From a virus: DNA of 64,000 nt. The position numbers and the translations under genes were made by a program. The stretch is from the IMG/VR virus record IMGVR_UViG_3300042368_001013, positions 27,795-91,794 of that record; one strand, given 5' to 3'. This document shows positions 55,686 to 63,657 of this stretch, in pieces (the stretch's first letter is position 1; every line of letters begins with the position of its first letter). The notes under the pieces were generated by a model. The model did not search any database. It saw only the letters and a program-made list of their open reading frames with translations, and was not told the DNA's origin.

Positions 55686-56255
55686 GTGAAAAAGCCAAAG
55701 AAAAAAAAATCAAAACCATCTGATGCTGATTATGTAGATAATCAAGAACTATATAATTCTTTGGTTGAATACAAAAAAAAGTGCAAAGACGCAGAAAATT
55801 CTGGTAGGAAAAAACCAAAATTACCAGATTATATTGGTGACGCTATACTTAAAATAGCAACCCGATTATCGTTTAGACCAAATTTTGCAAACTACTCATA
55901 CAGAGAAGAAATGGTTTCAGATGCGGTATTAAATTGCGTAACATACATTGACAATTTTGATCCCAAGCTTTCCACCAGCCCATTTGGTTACCTAACCCAA
56001 ATATGCTGGTTTTCTTTTGTTCGTATTATAAACAAAGAGAAAAAAGAAAAGTATGTTCAATATAAATTTGCAGAACAACAAAATAACAAAGACTTCCAAC
56101 ATTGGTTTAATGAAGTATATGCTGGTGTTGATATAGGAAGAAAAGACTTTTTTGGTTTGACTGATTCCGATATGGAACGGTTTGACATAATGTGTTCACC
56201 AAAACCAAGAAAAAAGAAAAGAAAAAATAACAAAAAAACCAAATTAGATATATGA
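55686..56255 (+). CDS. 55: gp55-like late sigma factor
   Basis: A 189-residue sigma factor homologous to T4 gp55 (185). The basic start (KKPKKKKSKP) is followed by LPDYIGDAILKIATRLSFRPNFANYSYREEMVSDAVLNCVTYIDNFDPKLSTSPFGYLTQICWFSFVRIINKEKK, a region-2-like domain that recognises TATAAATA with gp33 and gp45. A Lys/Arg-rich C-terminus (KPRKKKRKNNKK) resembles a clamp-binding tail only in part. GTG start 6 nt past TATAAT; no ribosome-binding site. Stop overlaps gp47. Confidence 0.9.
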   Translation: MKKPKKKKSKPSDADYVDNQELYNSLVEYKKKCKDAENSGRKKPKLPDYIGDAILKIATRLSFRPNFANYSYREEMVSDAVLNCVTYIDNFDPKLSTSPFGYLTQICWFSFVRIINKEKKEKYVQYKFAEQQNNKDFQHWFNEVYAGVDIGRKDFFGLTDSDMERFDIMCSPKPRKKKRKNNKKTKLDI

Positions 56256-57298
56256 AAGCAGTAATTCTTAACGATACCCATTTTGGCTATAAGGCCGATT
56301 CTCCTATCGTACTTGAATACTTTTTATCATTCTTCGAAGAACAATTGTTTCCTTATCTCAAGGAAAACAATATCAAAACCATCTTCCATTTGGGGGATGT
56401 TTTTGACCGTAGAAAGTATATAAACTTTAAGACACTTCATCAAGTCAGAACTAGATTTTTTGAACCGCTCAAAGACATGGGAATTAAGTGCATTGCTATA
56501 TGTGGTAATCATGATACCTATCACCGCAATAATAACAATGTTAATTCATTAAATGAGTTGGTAGCCATATATCAAAACTGGCAAATCTATTCAGAGCCAA
56601 CTGAAATTCAAACCTCAGCAGGATGCGTGGCTCTTCTGCCTTGGATTAACCCAGAGAATGAAGGTCAAGCAGCAGAATTCATAACCAATACCACATGTTC
56701 TCTTCTTATGGGACATCTGGAATTATTTGGCTTTCAGAGTATTCGTGGTATATTTATTGAACAAGGATATGATCCCAAACACTTCGACAAGTTTGAATAC
56801 GTTCTTACTGGGCACTATCATATTAAGTCCACTCGTGACAATATTCATTATCTGGGTACGCAATACCAAATGGCTTTCTCGGATGTTTGGGAACCAAAAG
56901 GATTCCACGTATTTGACTTTTTGGCTAGAGAATTGGTATTTGTCGAAAATAACAAAAAGTTATTCTATACGTTTGATTATAACGAAGACGAACCACAACA
57001 ACTTGACTACCCAAAGTTCAAAGACTGCTATATTAAGATTTTTATCAAGAAGCGTACTAAAGCTGCAAGTTTTGAAAAGTACATTGACAAATTCTATGAA
57101 GCGGGCGTGGCAGAATTGGCAATAACCGAAGAAGTCTCTACTAACCCAGAATTGGTGGCAGTAGATGTTCATAAGGATACTCTCCAACTTTTACATGAAG
57201 AGTTGAAGACAATAGATGACAAATCTATTGATAAAAAAATACTTACTAAAATAATAGATGATGCTTATAATTCCGCATTATCAGAGGACGAAGAGTGA
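56252..57298 (+). CDS. 47: gp47-like recombination nuclease subunit (Mre11 family)
   Basis: A 348-residue metallophosphoesterase (T4 gp47 is 339). Motifs are NDTHFGYK (Asp8, His10), LGDVFDRR (Asp49), CGNHD (85-88) and GHYH (187-190). With gp46 it resects DNA ends for recombination-dependent replication. It overlaps gp55 and gp46 at start codons (4 nt each). Confidence 0.93.
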   Translation: MKAVILNDTHFGYKADSPIVLEYFLSFFEEQLFPYLKENNIKTIFHLGDVFDRRKYINFKTLHQVRTRFFEPLKDMGIKCIAICGNHDTYHRNNNNVNSLNELVAIYQNWQIYSEPTEIQTSAGCVALLPWINPENEGQAAEFITNTTCSLLMGHLELFGFQSIRGIFIEQGYDPKHFDKFEYVLTGHYHIKSTRDNIHYLGTQYQMAFSDVWEPKGFHVFDFLARELVFVENNKKLFYTFDYNEDEPQQLDYPKFKDCYIKIFIKKRTKAASFEKYIDKFYEAGVAELAITEEVSTNPELVAVDVHKDTLQLLHEELKTIDDKSIDKKILTKIIDDAYNSALSEDEE

Positions 57299-59016
57299 TT
57301 GAATTTTTAAAAGTTAGATTTAAAAACTTTGGTTCTTTTGGAAATAATTTTTCAGAGATTGATCTAAACAACAGGAAGACTACTTTAGTTACCGGAACCA
57401 ATGGACACGGTAAATCTTTTGCCTTGTTAGATTCTTTGTGTTTTGGATTGTTTGGAAAACCATTTAGACCAATTAATATTCCTCAACTTGTTAATACAAT
57501 TAATGCAAAAAATTGTTTAGTTGAAATTGAATTTAAAAAATCTAATTCACACTATCTAATCAAAAGAGGATTGGCTCCTAAAATTTTTGAAATTCACAAA
57601 GATGGAAATCTTTTAGATCAAAATGCTAAATCTAAAGATTACCAAGAAATGTTTGAAGAACAGATTTTAGGATTTGATTATTCTGCTTTTAAGCAAGTTG
57701 TAATCCTTGGCAAATCAAACTTTATACCTTTCATGCAACTAACCCCAATGGAGCGCAGAAAGATCATAGAAGGGCTTTTGGAGCTTGATATCTTGGCCGA
57801 TATGAATGTATATGTAAAAGGTCAGTTAGGGGCTTTAAAGACATCTATTGCAGAACAAAACAGTATTTTAAAAATATTTCATGAAAAGATAAAATCTCAA
57901 AAAGAATTTATTGATCAAGTAAAAACCAGCAATACAGATGATATAAATGTTCTTACAAATCGTATTAAAGAATACCAAGATCAAATAGATAAAGATAAAG
58001 TATTACTTAAGACTGAACTTGATGAGCATAAAAAGCTTACAGATCAAATAACAAAAATTAACAAAAAGATTGATTCTCTTAAAGATGTTGCATCTATGTT
58101 GATAAAGACTGAGACTCTTCAGTCAACTATTTTAGATGAAATTAAAGCTTTAGAAGAAAATGCAACTTGTAAGTGTTGCTTACAAGTTCTGCCCATCGAT
58201 CAAAAAGAAAAGCATCTAGAAGAAAAACGTAAGAAAGTTAAAGATTGCTCAGATGCACTTAAAATTGCTGAAAAGAAAAATGCAGAACTTGATACGTTAA
58301 AAAAAGAATATGAAAAACTTATGGTCTTGTCAAGAGGGAAAGCACAAGACATTAATAGTATAAACTATAGAATTGGTAATTCTGAATCAAATATTAATGT
58401 TATTGAAAAAGATAAAAAAGACAAAGAAGCATCAAGCAATATTTCCATATTGGAAAACAGTCTTGCAGAATCAGAAAATAAAAAGAATGACACCGCTCAA
58501 AAACTTGAATCTTTTATCTCTCAACAAATTCACTATGATGTTGTTTATGATATCCTCAAGGATGGGGGGCTTAAGAGTCGCATTATCAAACATTATGTTC
58601 CCATCATCAATGGACTCGTTAACAAGTTCCTCGGAAAGCTTAATCTCTATGTTGACTTCACCATCGATGAAGAATTCAAGGAGACCATCAAATCACGATA
58701 TAGAGATGCATTCTCATATTCCTCTTTCTCTGAGGGAGAGAAACAGCGCATCGACTTGGCGATCCTGCTAACTTGGCGTGAAGTTGCCAAGATGAAGAAC
58801 AGCCTTAACTGCAATCTATTAATATTTGATGAAATTTTGGATTCATCATTGGATTCATCTGGAACAGAATCATTCTTGAAAGTCTTAAACAAAATGAAAA
58901 ATAAATGTTCTGTTTTTATCATAAGCCATAAATCAGATCAGTTGGTTGATAAATTTGATCAATCACTGCAATTTGAAAAGAAAAATAATTTTTCTAAGAT
59001 AAAAGCCCAAATATAA
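57295..59016 (+). CDS. 46: gp46-like recombination ATPase subunit (Rad50 family)
   Basis: A 573-residue SMC-like ATPase. Walker A GTNGHGKS at 34-41, zinc-hook CKCC (Cys292, Cys295) in the middle of coiled coils, signature SEGEKQR from 479 and Walker B LLIFDE at ~508-513. T4 gp46 is 560 residues. GTG start within the gp47 stop. The C-terminal catalytic segment (58560-58800) is GC-rich relative to the coiled-coil part. Confidence 0.95.
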   Translation: MIEFLKVRFKNFGSFGNNFSEIDLNNRKTTLVTGTNGHGKSFALLDSLCFGLFGKPFRPINIPQLVNTINAKNCLVEIEFKKSNSHYLIKRGLAPKIFEIHKDGNLLDQNAKSKDYQEMFEEQILGFDYSAFKQVVILGKSNFIPFMQLTPMERRKIIEGLLELDILADMNVYVKGQLGALKTSIAEQNSILKIFHEKIKSQKEFIDQVKTSNTDDINVLTNRIKEYQDQIDKDKVLLKTELDEHKKLTDQITKINKKIDSLKDVASMLIKTETLQSTILDEIKALEENATCKCCLQVLPIDQKEKHLEEKRKKVKDCSDALKIAEKKNAELDTLKKEYEKLMVLSRGKAQDINSINYRIGNSESNINVIEKDKKDKEASSNISILENSLAESENKKNDTAQKLESFISQQIHYDVVYDILKDGGLKSRIIKHYVPIINGLVNKFLGKLNLYVDFTIDEEFKETIKSRYRDAFSYSSFSEGEKQRIDLAILLTWREVAKMKNSLNCNLLIFDEILDSSLDSSGTESFLKVLNKMKNKCSVFIISHKSDQLVDKFDQSLQFEKKNNFSKIKAQI

Positions 59017-59019
59017 ATA
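59012..59019 (+). promoter_or_regulatory. T4-type late promoter TATAAATA
   Basis: TATAAATA overlapping the gp46 stop, 7 nt before the ATG at 59027. A late promoter inside the replication region serving one small gene. Confidence 0.65.
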
Positions 59020-59026
59020 TTTTTAA

Positions 59027-59311
59027 ATGTTTAAAGGACAGTATAAACCAAAAAATGGCACCGGACAGCCTATACTCTATTCTAGAGGGGATGTTGTTCT
59101 GAATCAAGGTAGAGTATATGAATGCCTAGAAACCACTGTAGAAAGCCCTCTACAGAGTCCTGCGAGTTGGAAGACTACTGGTATAGATCATCCAATAACT
59201 AGCTCTAGCCCGCCTTTAAAGCCGATTGAAAATCAAACTTGGATTAGCACATCTGGAAAACAATATATCTATTTTAAAGATTCTAACGGATCTCAATGGA
59301 TTGAAACTTGA
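59027..59311 (+). CDS. Small late protein, carbohydrate-binding-like
   Basis: A 94-residue protein. The core (YSRGDVVLNQGRVYECLETTVESPLQSPASWKTTG) has the G-D-x-V-x-x-x-G-x-x-Y...SPxxxxxW pattern of small chitin-binding/CBM5/12-like modules found in phage tail proteins. The C-terminal part (NQTWISTSGKQYIYFKDSNGSQWIE) is also a small beta-domain. Placed alone between gp46 and the clamp genes with its own late promoter; likely a virion surface or fibre accessory. Confidence 0.55.
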   Translation: MFKGQYKPKNGTGQPILYSRGDVVLNQGRVYECLETTVESPLQSPASWKTTGIDHPITSSSPPLKPIENQTWISTSGKQYIYFKDSNGSQWIET

Positions 59312-59335
59312 TTTTATTTTTATTGGAGATATAAT
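59308..59335 (+). promoter_or_regulatory. Sigma70-type promoter of clamp operon (TTGATT-16-TATAAT)
   Basis: TTGATT overlapping the previous stop, TATAAT after 16 nt, then 6 nt (AGAGTT) and the ATG at 59342. Expected transcription start is the A of the ATG. Confidence 0.75.
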
Positions 59336-59341
59336 AGAGTT

Positions 59342-59494
59342 ATGAATGAAGACAGTTTTGAAAAGTTTACTAATCGTAGGAAAAACAGACCCTCTGGTGT
59401 TAGCAAGAAACAAGAAAAGCAAAGCAAAAGAGGCAATCGCCACGCACAAAAACAACAACTGAATAATTCAATTTACCGAAAAGATTCTGAATAA
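59342..59494 (+). CDS. Small basic protein (50 residues)
   Basis: A 50-residue, Lys/Arg/Gln-rich, probably disordered protein (MNEDSFEKFTNRRKNRPSGV...). It sits between a sigma70-type promoter and gp45, where T4 relatives carry tiny genes of the 45.x/46.x series. The start codon is 6 nt past the -10 box, so translation of a leaderless mRNA is predicted. Nucleic-acid or polymerase binding is plausible from charge; not proven. Confidence 0.6.
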   Translation: MNEDSFEKFTNRRKNRPSGVSKKQEKQSKRGNRHAQKQQLNNSIYRKDSE

Positions 59495-59512
59495 CTGTAA
59501 AGGATTTATATA

Positions 59513-60184
59513 ATGGAAACTGTGACTAAAATGAGACTATCAAAAGAAACTATTACTACGCTTAAGAATTTTGCAGCCATAAACTCCAATATTCTTATTA
59601 AACCCGGAACAAAAATCTCAACTGTATCGCCTCAATTCAACATTTATGCTGAGGCTACTATCCAAGAGGAATTCGAAACCGAAGTGCCAATTTGGGACTT
59701 GAATCAGTTTCTGGGAGTTATTAGCATGTTTGCTAACCCAGATCTTGAATTTAATGAAAAGTATGTTGACATTTCAAATGGAATGTCTTCTATTCGTTAT
59801 CATTATTCTGATGCAAGTTTGCTTGACGTTCCAAAGAAAGAACCAAAACTTCCTTCTGACACTTTTTCTTTTGATCTTGATGAATCATCTCTGAATGAAA
59901 TGATTAAAGCTGCAAATATTTTGCAAGTTAATGATTTGGAGATTAAGGGTGAAAATGGCAAGTTGGGTATTTTTATTCATGATAATAAAAATGATACCTC
60001 CAACAATTTTTCAATCGTGATTGATGAAAACTACAATGGACCGGACTATATGGGTAAAATTAAGGTATCCGATCTTAAACTTTATCCTGGTTCATATAAA
60101 GTGTATTTGACAAAAACTATTATTACCAAGTTTGTTCACGAATCGGGTAATTTGTTTTACATCATCGCAACAGAAAGAGAATAA
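59513..60184 (+). CDS. 45: gp45-like sliding clamp
   Basis: A 223-residue clamp (T4 gp45 is 228). MRLSKETITTLKNFAAINSNILIKPG, IWDLNQFLGVISMFANPDLEF and the C-terminal YKVYLTKTIITKFVH...YIIATERE match gp45. It is the DNA polymerase processivity ring and also the mobile activator of late promoters with gp33/gp55. AAAGGAT precedes the ATG. gp44, gp62 and regA follow as in T4. Confidence 0.93.
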   Translation: METVTKMRLSKETITTLKNFAAINSNILIKPGTKISTVSPQFNIYAEATIQEEFETEVPIWDLNQFLGVISMFANPDLEFNEKYVDISNGMSSIRYHYSDASLLDVPKKEPKLPSDTFSFDLDESSLNEMIKAANILQVNDLEIKGENGKLGIFIHDNKNDTSNNFSIVIDENYNGPDYMGKIKVSDLKLYPGSYKVYLTKTIITKFVHESGNLFYIIATERE

Positions 60185-60186
60185 TC

Positions 60187-61125
60187 TTGTCTGCAAATAA
60201 TTTGATTTGGGTTGAAAAATATCGACCCAAAAAACTGTCTGATTGTATATTGCCAACAGATTTGGGAATCATCTTTAATGGTATGCATAAAGATGGCAAA
60301 ATTCCAAACATGTTGTTTTACGGTAAAGCCGGAACAGGAAAAACATCAGTAGCCAAAGCTCTTGCGAATGATATTGGTATGGATTCAATCCTTATCAATT
60401 GTTCGGAAGACAAAGGCATTGATACTCTTCGTGTAAAAATTCGACAATACGCATCTACAATATCTTTGAGTGGGAAAGGCAAACTCATTATTTTGGATGA
60501 GTTTGATTATGCCACTACAGCTATTCAAACTGGTCTACGTGGTGCAATTGAAGAATTTGCTAATAATTGTCGATTTATTATTACCTGCAATTATAAAAGC
60601 AGAGTAATTGACCCACTACATTCTCGTTGTACTGGTATTGATTTTACTGTACCTTCTCCAGAAAAAGCAGCAATTGCTTCTCAGATTCTTGCAAGAATTG
60701 AAACCATTCTAAAGAACGAAAAGGTTCCTTATGATGTTCCGGTTCTTGTTAATCTGATCAAAAGACACTTCCCAGACATACGAAGAATTATTAATGAGCT
60801 ACAAAAGTATTCTTCATCTGGTAAAATCGATGTGGGTATTCTATCCCAAGGTAGCTGTGATTCTTATAAAGAACTATTGGGATACATGAAGAGTAAAGAT
60901 TTTGGTTCTTGCCGTAAGTGGGTGATGAATAATATCGATCTCAATACTGCTGAATTTTATAAAAAGCTTTATAACGAATTGTACAATGTTCTTAAACCCA
61001 CATCAATGCCTCAAGCTATTTTGATCATTGCCGAGTATCAATACAAATCTGCATTTGCTGCAGATCAAGAAATTAATAACATGGCAATGGTAGTTCAACT
61101 TATGATGGATTGTGAGTTTGCATAA
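60187..61125 (+). CDS. 44: gp44-like clamp loader ATPase
   Basis: A 312-residue AAA+ clamp loader (T4 gp44 is 319). VEKYRPKKLSDCILP start, Walker A FYGKAGTGKTS (45-54), Walker B LIILDEFD, arginine-finger SRC in HSRCTG. It starts with TTG 2 nt past the gp45 stop; no ATG precedes the conserved N-terminus. It forms the loader with gp62, whose start overlaps its stop. Confidence 0.95.
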   Translation: MSANNLIWVEKYRPKKLSDCILPTDLGIIFNGMHKDGKIPNMLFYGKAGTGKTSVAKALANDIGMDSILINCSEDKGIDTLRVKIRQYASTISLSGKGKLIILDEFDYATTAIQTGLRGAIEEFANNCRFIITCNYKSRVIDPLHSRCTGIDFTVPSPEKAAIASQILARIETILKNEKVPYDVPVLVNLIKRHFPDIRRIINELQKYSSSGKIDVGILSQGSCDSYKELLGYMKSKDFGSCRKWVMNNIDLNTAEFYKKLYNELYNVLKPTSMPQAILIIAEYQYKSAFAADQEINNMAMVVQLMMDCEFA

Positions 61126-61514
61126 TGAAACTTGGTGATTTTTTAAACAGCATCAATTACAATAAAAATCCTTTATTGGATAAAGACGAAAAAGATACAA
61201 ATTTATATAATCCATATCTTGTAAATCGCTGTCTATCCTTTTTTACGGACACAATATTTCATGCCAATGAAATGAATTGTAACTGGGAAATGGATAAAAA
61301 GATGCAATTTGATTATCATAGGTTTTCAATTAGAAAGAAAAAACGATTTAGCCCGTGGACCAAAAAAGAAGAAAATAACGATATTGAACTTATAAAACTG
61401 GCATACGGATATACCGATGCAAAAGCCCAAGAAGTTCTAAATATACTTGTACCCGGTGATTTGGACAAGATTAGATTGTTCATAGAAAAGGGTGGAATTA
61501 ATAATAAAGGGTGA
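61125..61514 (+). CDS. 62: gp62-like clamp loader small subunit
   Basis: A 129-residue protein (T4 gp62 is 187). GDFLNSINYNKNPL, YNPYLVNRCLSFFTDTIFHANEMN and RFSIRKKKRFSPWTKKE are characteristic. It completes the gp44/62 clamp loader. Shorter than T4 at the C-terminus. ATG overlaps the gp44 stop (TAATG). Confidence 0.85.
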   Translation: MKLGDFLNSINYNKNPLLDKDEKDTNLYNPYLVNRCLSFFTDTIFHANEMNCNWEMDKKMQFDYHRFSIRKKKRFSPWTKKEENNDIELIKLAYGYTDAKAQEVLNILVPGDLDKIRLFIEKGGINNKG

Positions 61515-61520
61515 TGTTTT

Positions 61521-61946
61521 ATGTCAGTTATTTCAGATAAAATTTTTAAGAATGTCGGTGTTCATATTAAGTTAATGGACCCAGAAGATTTTATGGTTGT
61601 GCGCGAAACATTATCGCGCATTGGCGTTTCGCCAAAAGGCAAAAATATTTTATATCAATCTTGTCATTTAATTCATAAAAATGAAGTATACATTATTGCT
61701 CATTTTAAAGAATTATTTGCTTTGGATGGTTTGCCATCAAACACATCAGAAGATGATATTAAAAGAAGAAATGCTATTGTACAACTTTTAAAGGACTGGG
61801 AACTTATTGAAGTTGTAGATGAAGAAAAAATACAAAATAAAATGCCAATTAATGGCATTAAAATTATTAAATATGATGAAAAAGATGACTGGGATTTAAT
61901 TCCTAAATTTAATCCAGGTACTCTTCGTAAATTTTTTAACTCATAA
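61521..61946 (+). CDS. regA: RegA-like translational repressor
   Basis: A 141-residue RegA (122 in T4). LMDPEDFMVVRETLSRIGVSPKGKNILYQSCHLIHKNEVYIIAHFKELFALDG closely follows the T4 protein. RegA binds AU-rich starts of early mRNAs to shut off translation. GGGTGA precedes the ATG. Last gene of the clamp operon, as in T4. The first ~12 residues (SVISDKIFKNVG) are an extension. Confidence 0.93.
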   Translation: MSVISDKIFKNVGVHIKLMDPEDFMVVRETLSRIGVSPKGKNILYQSCHLIHKNEVYIIAHFKELFALDGLPSNTSEDDIKRRNAIVQLLKDWELIEVVDEEKIQNKMPINGIKIIKYDEKDDWDLIPKFNPGTLRKFFNS

Positions 61947-61954
61947 GGATGAAT

Positions 61955-63196
61955 ATGCACAAGTTAACGTTATCTATGATTGTAAAGAACGAAGCACCAA
62001 ACATTGAAAGGTGCTTAGAATCTGTAGCCCCGTATATCGATTATTATATTATTTGTGATACTGGATCAACTGACAATACCAAAGAAATCATTAAAACTTT
62101 TTTTGATAAAAAAGGAATTCCCGGAGAAATATTAGATCATGAGTGGAAGCATTTTGGTCATAATAGATCGTTGGCATTAGAAGCTTGCATGGGCAAAACC
62201 AAGTGGGCTTTGATGATTGATGCTGACGATAATCTTGCTGGAAAATTTCCAGTAGACAAACTGGATGATGATCTAGACGGTTACATTGTAAAGATAAAAA
62301 GAGCTTCATTTGAATGGTATCGGGCTCAAGTTTTTAATATTGCTAAGACAAAATGGTGGTATGAAGAGCCTCTGCATGAATATGCAGTTTGTCGTCAGCC
62401 AATGAATATTCATAAACTTGAAGGTGACTATTACTGGGAAGTTAGAACAGAAGGTTGCCGTTCAAGAGAAACAAATGGAGATGATAGAGAAAAGTATAGA
62501 AGAGATTATAATTTTCTAAAGAAATATCTAGAAGAACATCCTGATAATATGCGCACACAGTTTTATCTGGCCCAATCTGCTTTTGATGCACATATGTTCG
62601 AAGAAGCAGAAAAAGAATATCTAAAGAGAACCACTATGGGTGGTTGGGTTGAAGAAGTGTTTTATTCTTGGATGCGAGTTGGAATTTGTAGAGAAATATT
62701 AGACAGACCACTTGAACAAGTTATAGATGCATTTTTAATGGCGCATGAAACTCTTCCTGTGAGAGCTGAGCCATTTTGGCAAATGTCTTGCATTTACAGA
62801 AAGCATAATAGACCAAAAAATGCGTTTATAATGGCGAATCATGCATTAACCATTCCATTGCCAGACAATAATATTCTTTTCGTAGACACTAACGTTTATA
62901 CTTGGGGAGCATTAGATGAAATTGCAACAACTGCAGCACATGTTGGTAAATACCATATGGGTCTTGCTGCATGTGACAAATTGCTTTCAGAAAAATATCT
63001 ACCTCAATCAGAAAGAGAAAGAATTTTGAATAACCGAAAGCTTTATCATGATACTGTTGTAAAATTTAATGAACAATTGCTCAAACAACAAGAAGAAATT
63101 GTAAAAAAGCAAGAAGAAACAATTAAACAAGTAAATGAATATGCTGTAAAAACTACTTTAAATATTGATTTGTCAAAGCCCTTAGTAAAGCTTTAA
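61955..63196 (+). CDS. GT2-family glycosyltransferase with helical repeat tail
   Basis: A 413-residue protein. The N-terminal GT-A domain has KLTLSMIVKNEAPNIERCLESV, ICDTGSTDNTKEII and WALMIDADDNL (DxD metal site). Residues ~185-360 are TPR-like helices (NFLKKYLEEHPDNMRTQFYLAQSAF, EAEKEYLKRT), followed by a Gln/Glu-rich coiled coil. AAGGA lies 5-6 nt before 61955; the ATG at 61949 overlaps that site and is less likely. It is separate from the sugar cassette; the substrate could be a virion protein or host surface glycan. Confidence 0.8.
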   Translation: MHKLTLSMIVKNEAPNIERCLESVAPYIDYYIICDTGSTDNTKEIIKTFFDKKGIPGEILDHEWKHFGHNRSLALEACMGKTKWALMIDADDNLAGKFPVDKLDDDLDGYIVKIKRASFEWYRAQVFNIAKTKWWYEEPLHEYAVCRQPMNIHKLEGDYYWEVRTEGCRSRETNGDDREKYRRDYNFLKKYLEEHPDNMRTQFYLAQSAFDAHMFEEAEKEYLKRTTMGGWVEEVFYSWMRVGICREILDRPLEQVIDAFLMAHETLPVRAEPFWQMSCIYRKHNRPKNAFIMANHALTIPLPDNNILFVDTNVYTWGALDEIATTAAHVGKYHMGLAACDKLLSEKYLPQSERERILNNRKLYHDTVVKFNEQLLKQQEEIVKKQEETIKQVNEYAVKTTLNIDLSKPLVKL

Positions 63197-63202
63197 ATAA
63201 TC

Positions 63203-63210
63203 TCTAAATA
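63203..63210 (+). promoter_or_regulatory. Late promoter TCTAAATA upstream of hairpin
   Basis: TCTAAATA 45 nt before the ATG at 63256. The expected start is about 63216, at the base of the hairpin at 63214-63246, so the mRNA would begin with a stem-loop. Confidence 0.5.
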
Positions 63211-63213
63211 TTT

Positions 63214-63246
63214 AATAATGACCTAGAATATAGGTCATTATTTTTT
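63214..63246 (+). terminator. Terminator hairpin / 5' stem-loop
   Basis: AATAATGACCTA, GAATA loop, TAGGTCATTATT (12 bp) then T-run. It looks like a terminator for the GT2 gene, but it also lies in the leader of the next gene after a late promoter. Confidence 0.75.
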
Positions 63247-63255
63247 GGAGAATCA

Positions 63256-63657
63256 ATGGCTCAAAACAATGACATTATTGTAGTAAAGGGAGACACTGCT
63301 CGTTGGTCTGGATTTTTTACAGGTCTGACGAGCGGTTCTACATTTGATTTTGGTGGAACCACCCTATATATGCAAGTTAGAACTGGTTATTATAATGAGC
63401 CTCTTGTGGTAGGATATACACAATATATTGAGACAAATGCCACTTTAGCTTTTCCAAAAGGTATTACTGGTGGAATTTCTGCAGCAGCAGCAGGTGGAAC
63501 TGTTAATTTTTGTATTGGGTCTTCTTTTGCAAATAATTTAACTGCAGATAGAATGTGTAAATATGATGTAAAAGTTTACCATTCTTCTATTCAAGACTTA
63601 CAAACAATTTTACGTGGAAACATACAAGTATTGTCTAACGTATCACAAATAACATAA
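63256..63657 (+). CDS. Small beta-rich structural protein
   Basis: A 133-residue protein. NDIIVVKGDTARWSGFFTGLTSGSTFDFGG...LYMQVRTG and MCKYDVKVYHSSIQDLQTILRGNIQVLSNVSQIT follow the pattern of N-terminal Ig-like/BppU-type domains of baseplate upper proteins and fibre holders. TTGGAGAAT precedes the ATG. Stop overlaps the next start (TAATG). Likely a fibre-attachment or baseplate protein; inference. Confidence 0.6.
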   Translation: MAQNNDIIVVKGDTARWSGFFTGLTSGSTFDFGGTTLYMQVRTGYYNEPLVVGYTQYIETNATLAFPKGITGGISAAAAGGTVNFCIGSSFANNLTADRMCKYDVKVYHSSIQDLQTILRGNIQVLSNVSQIT

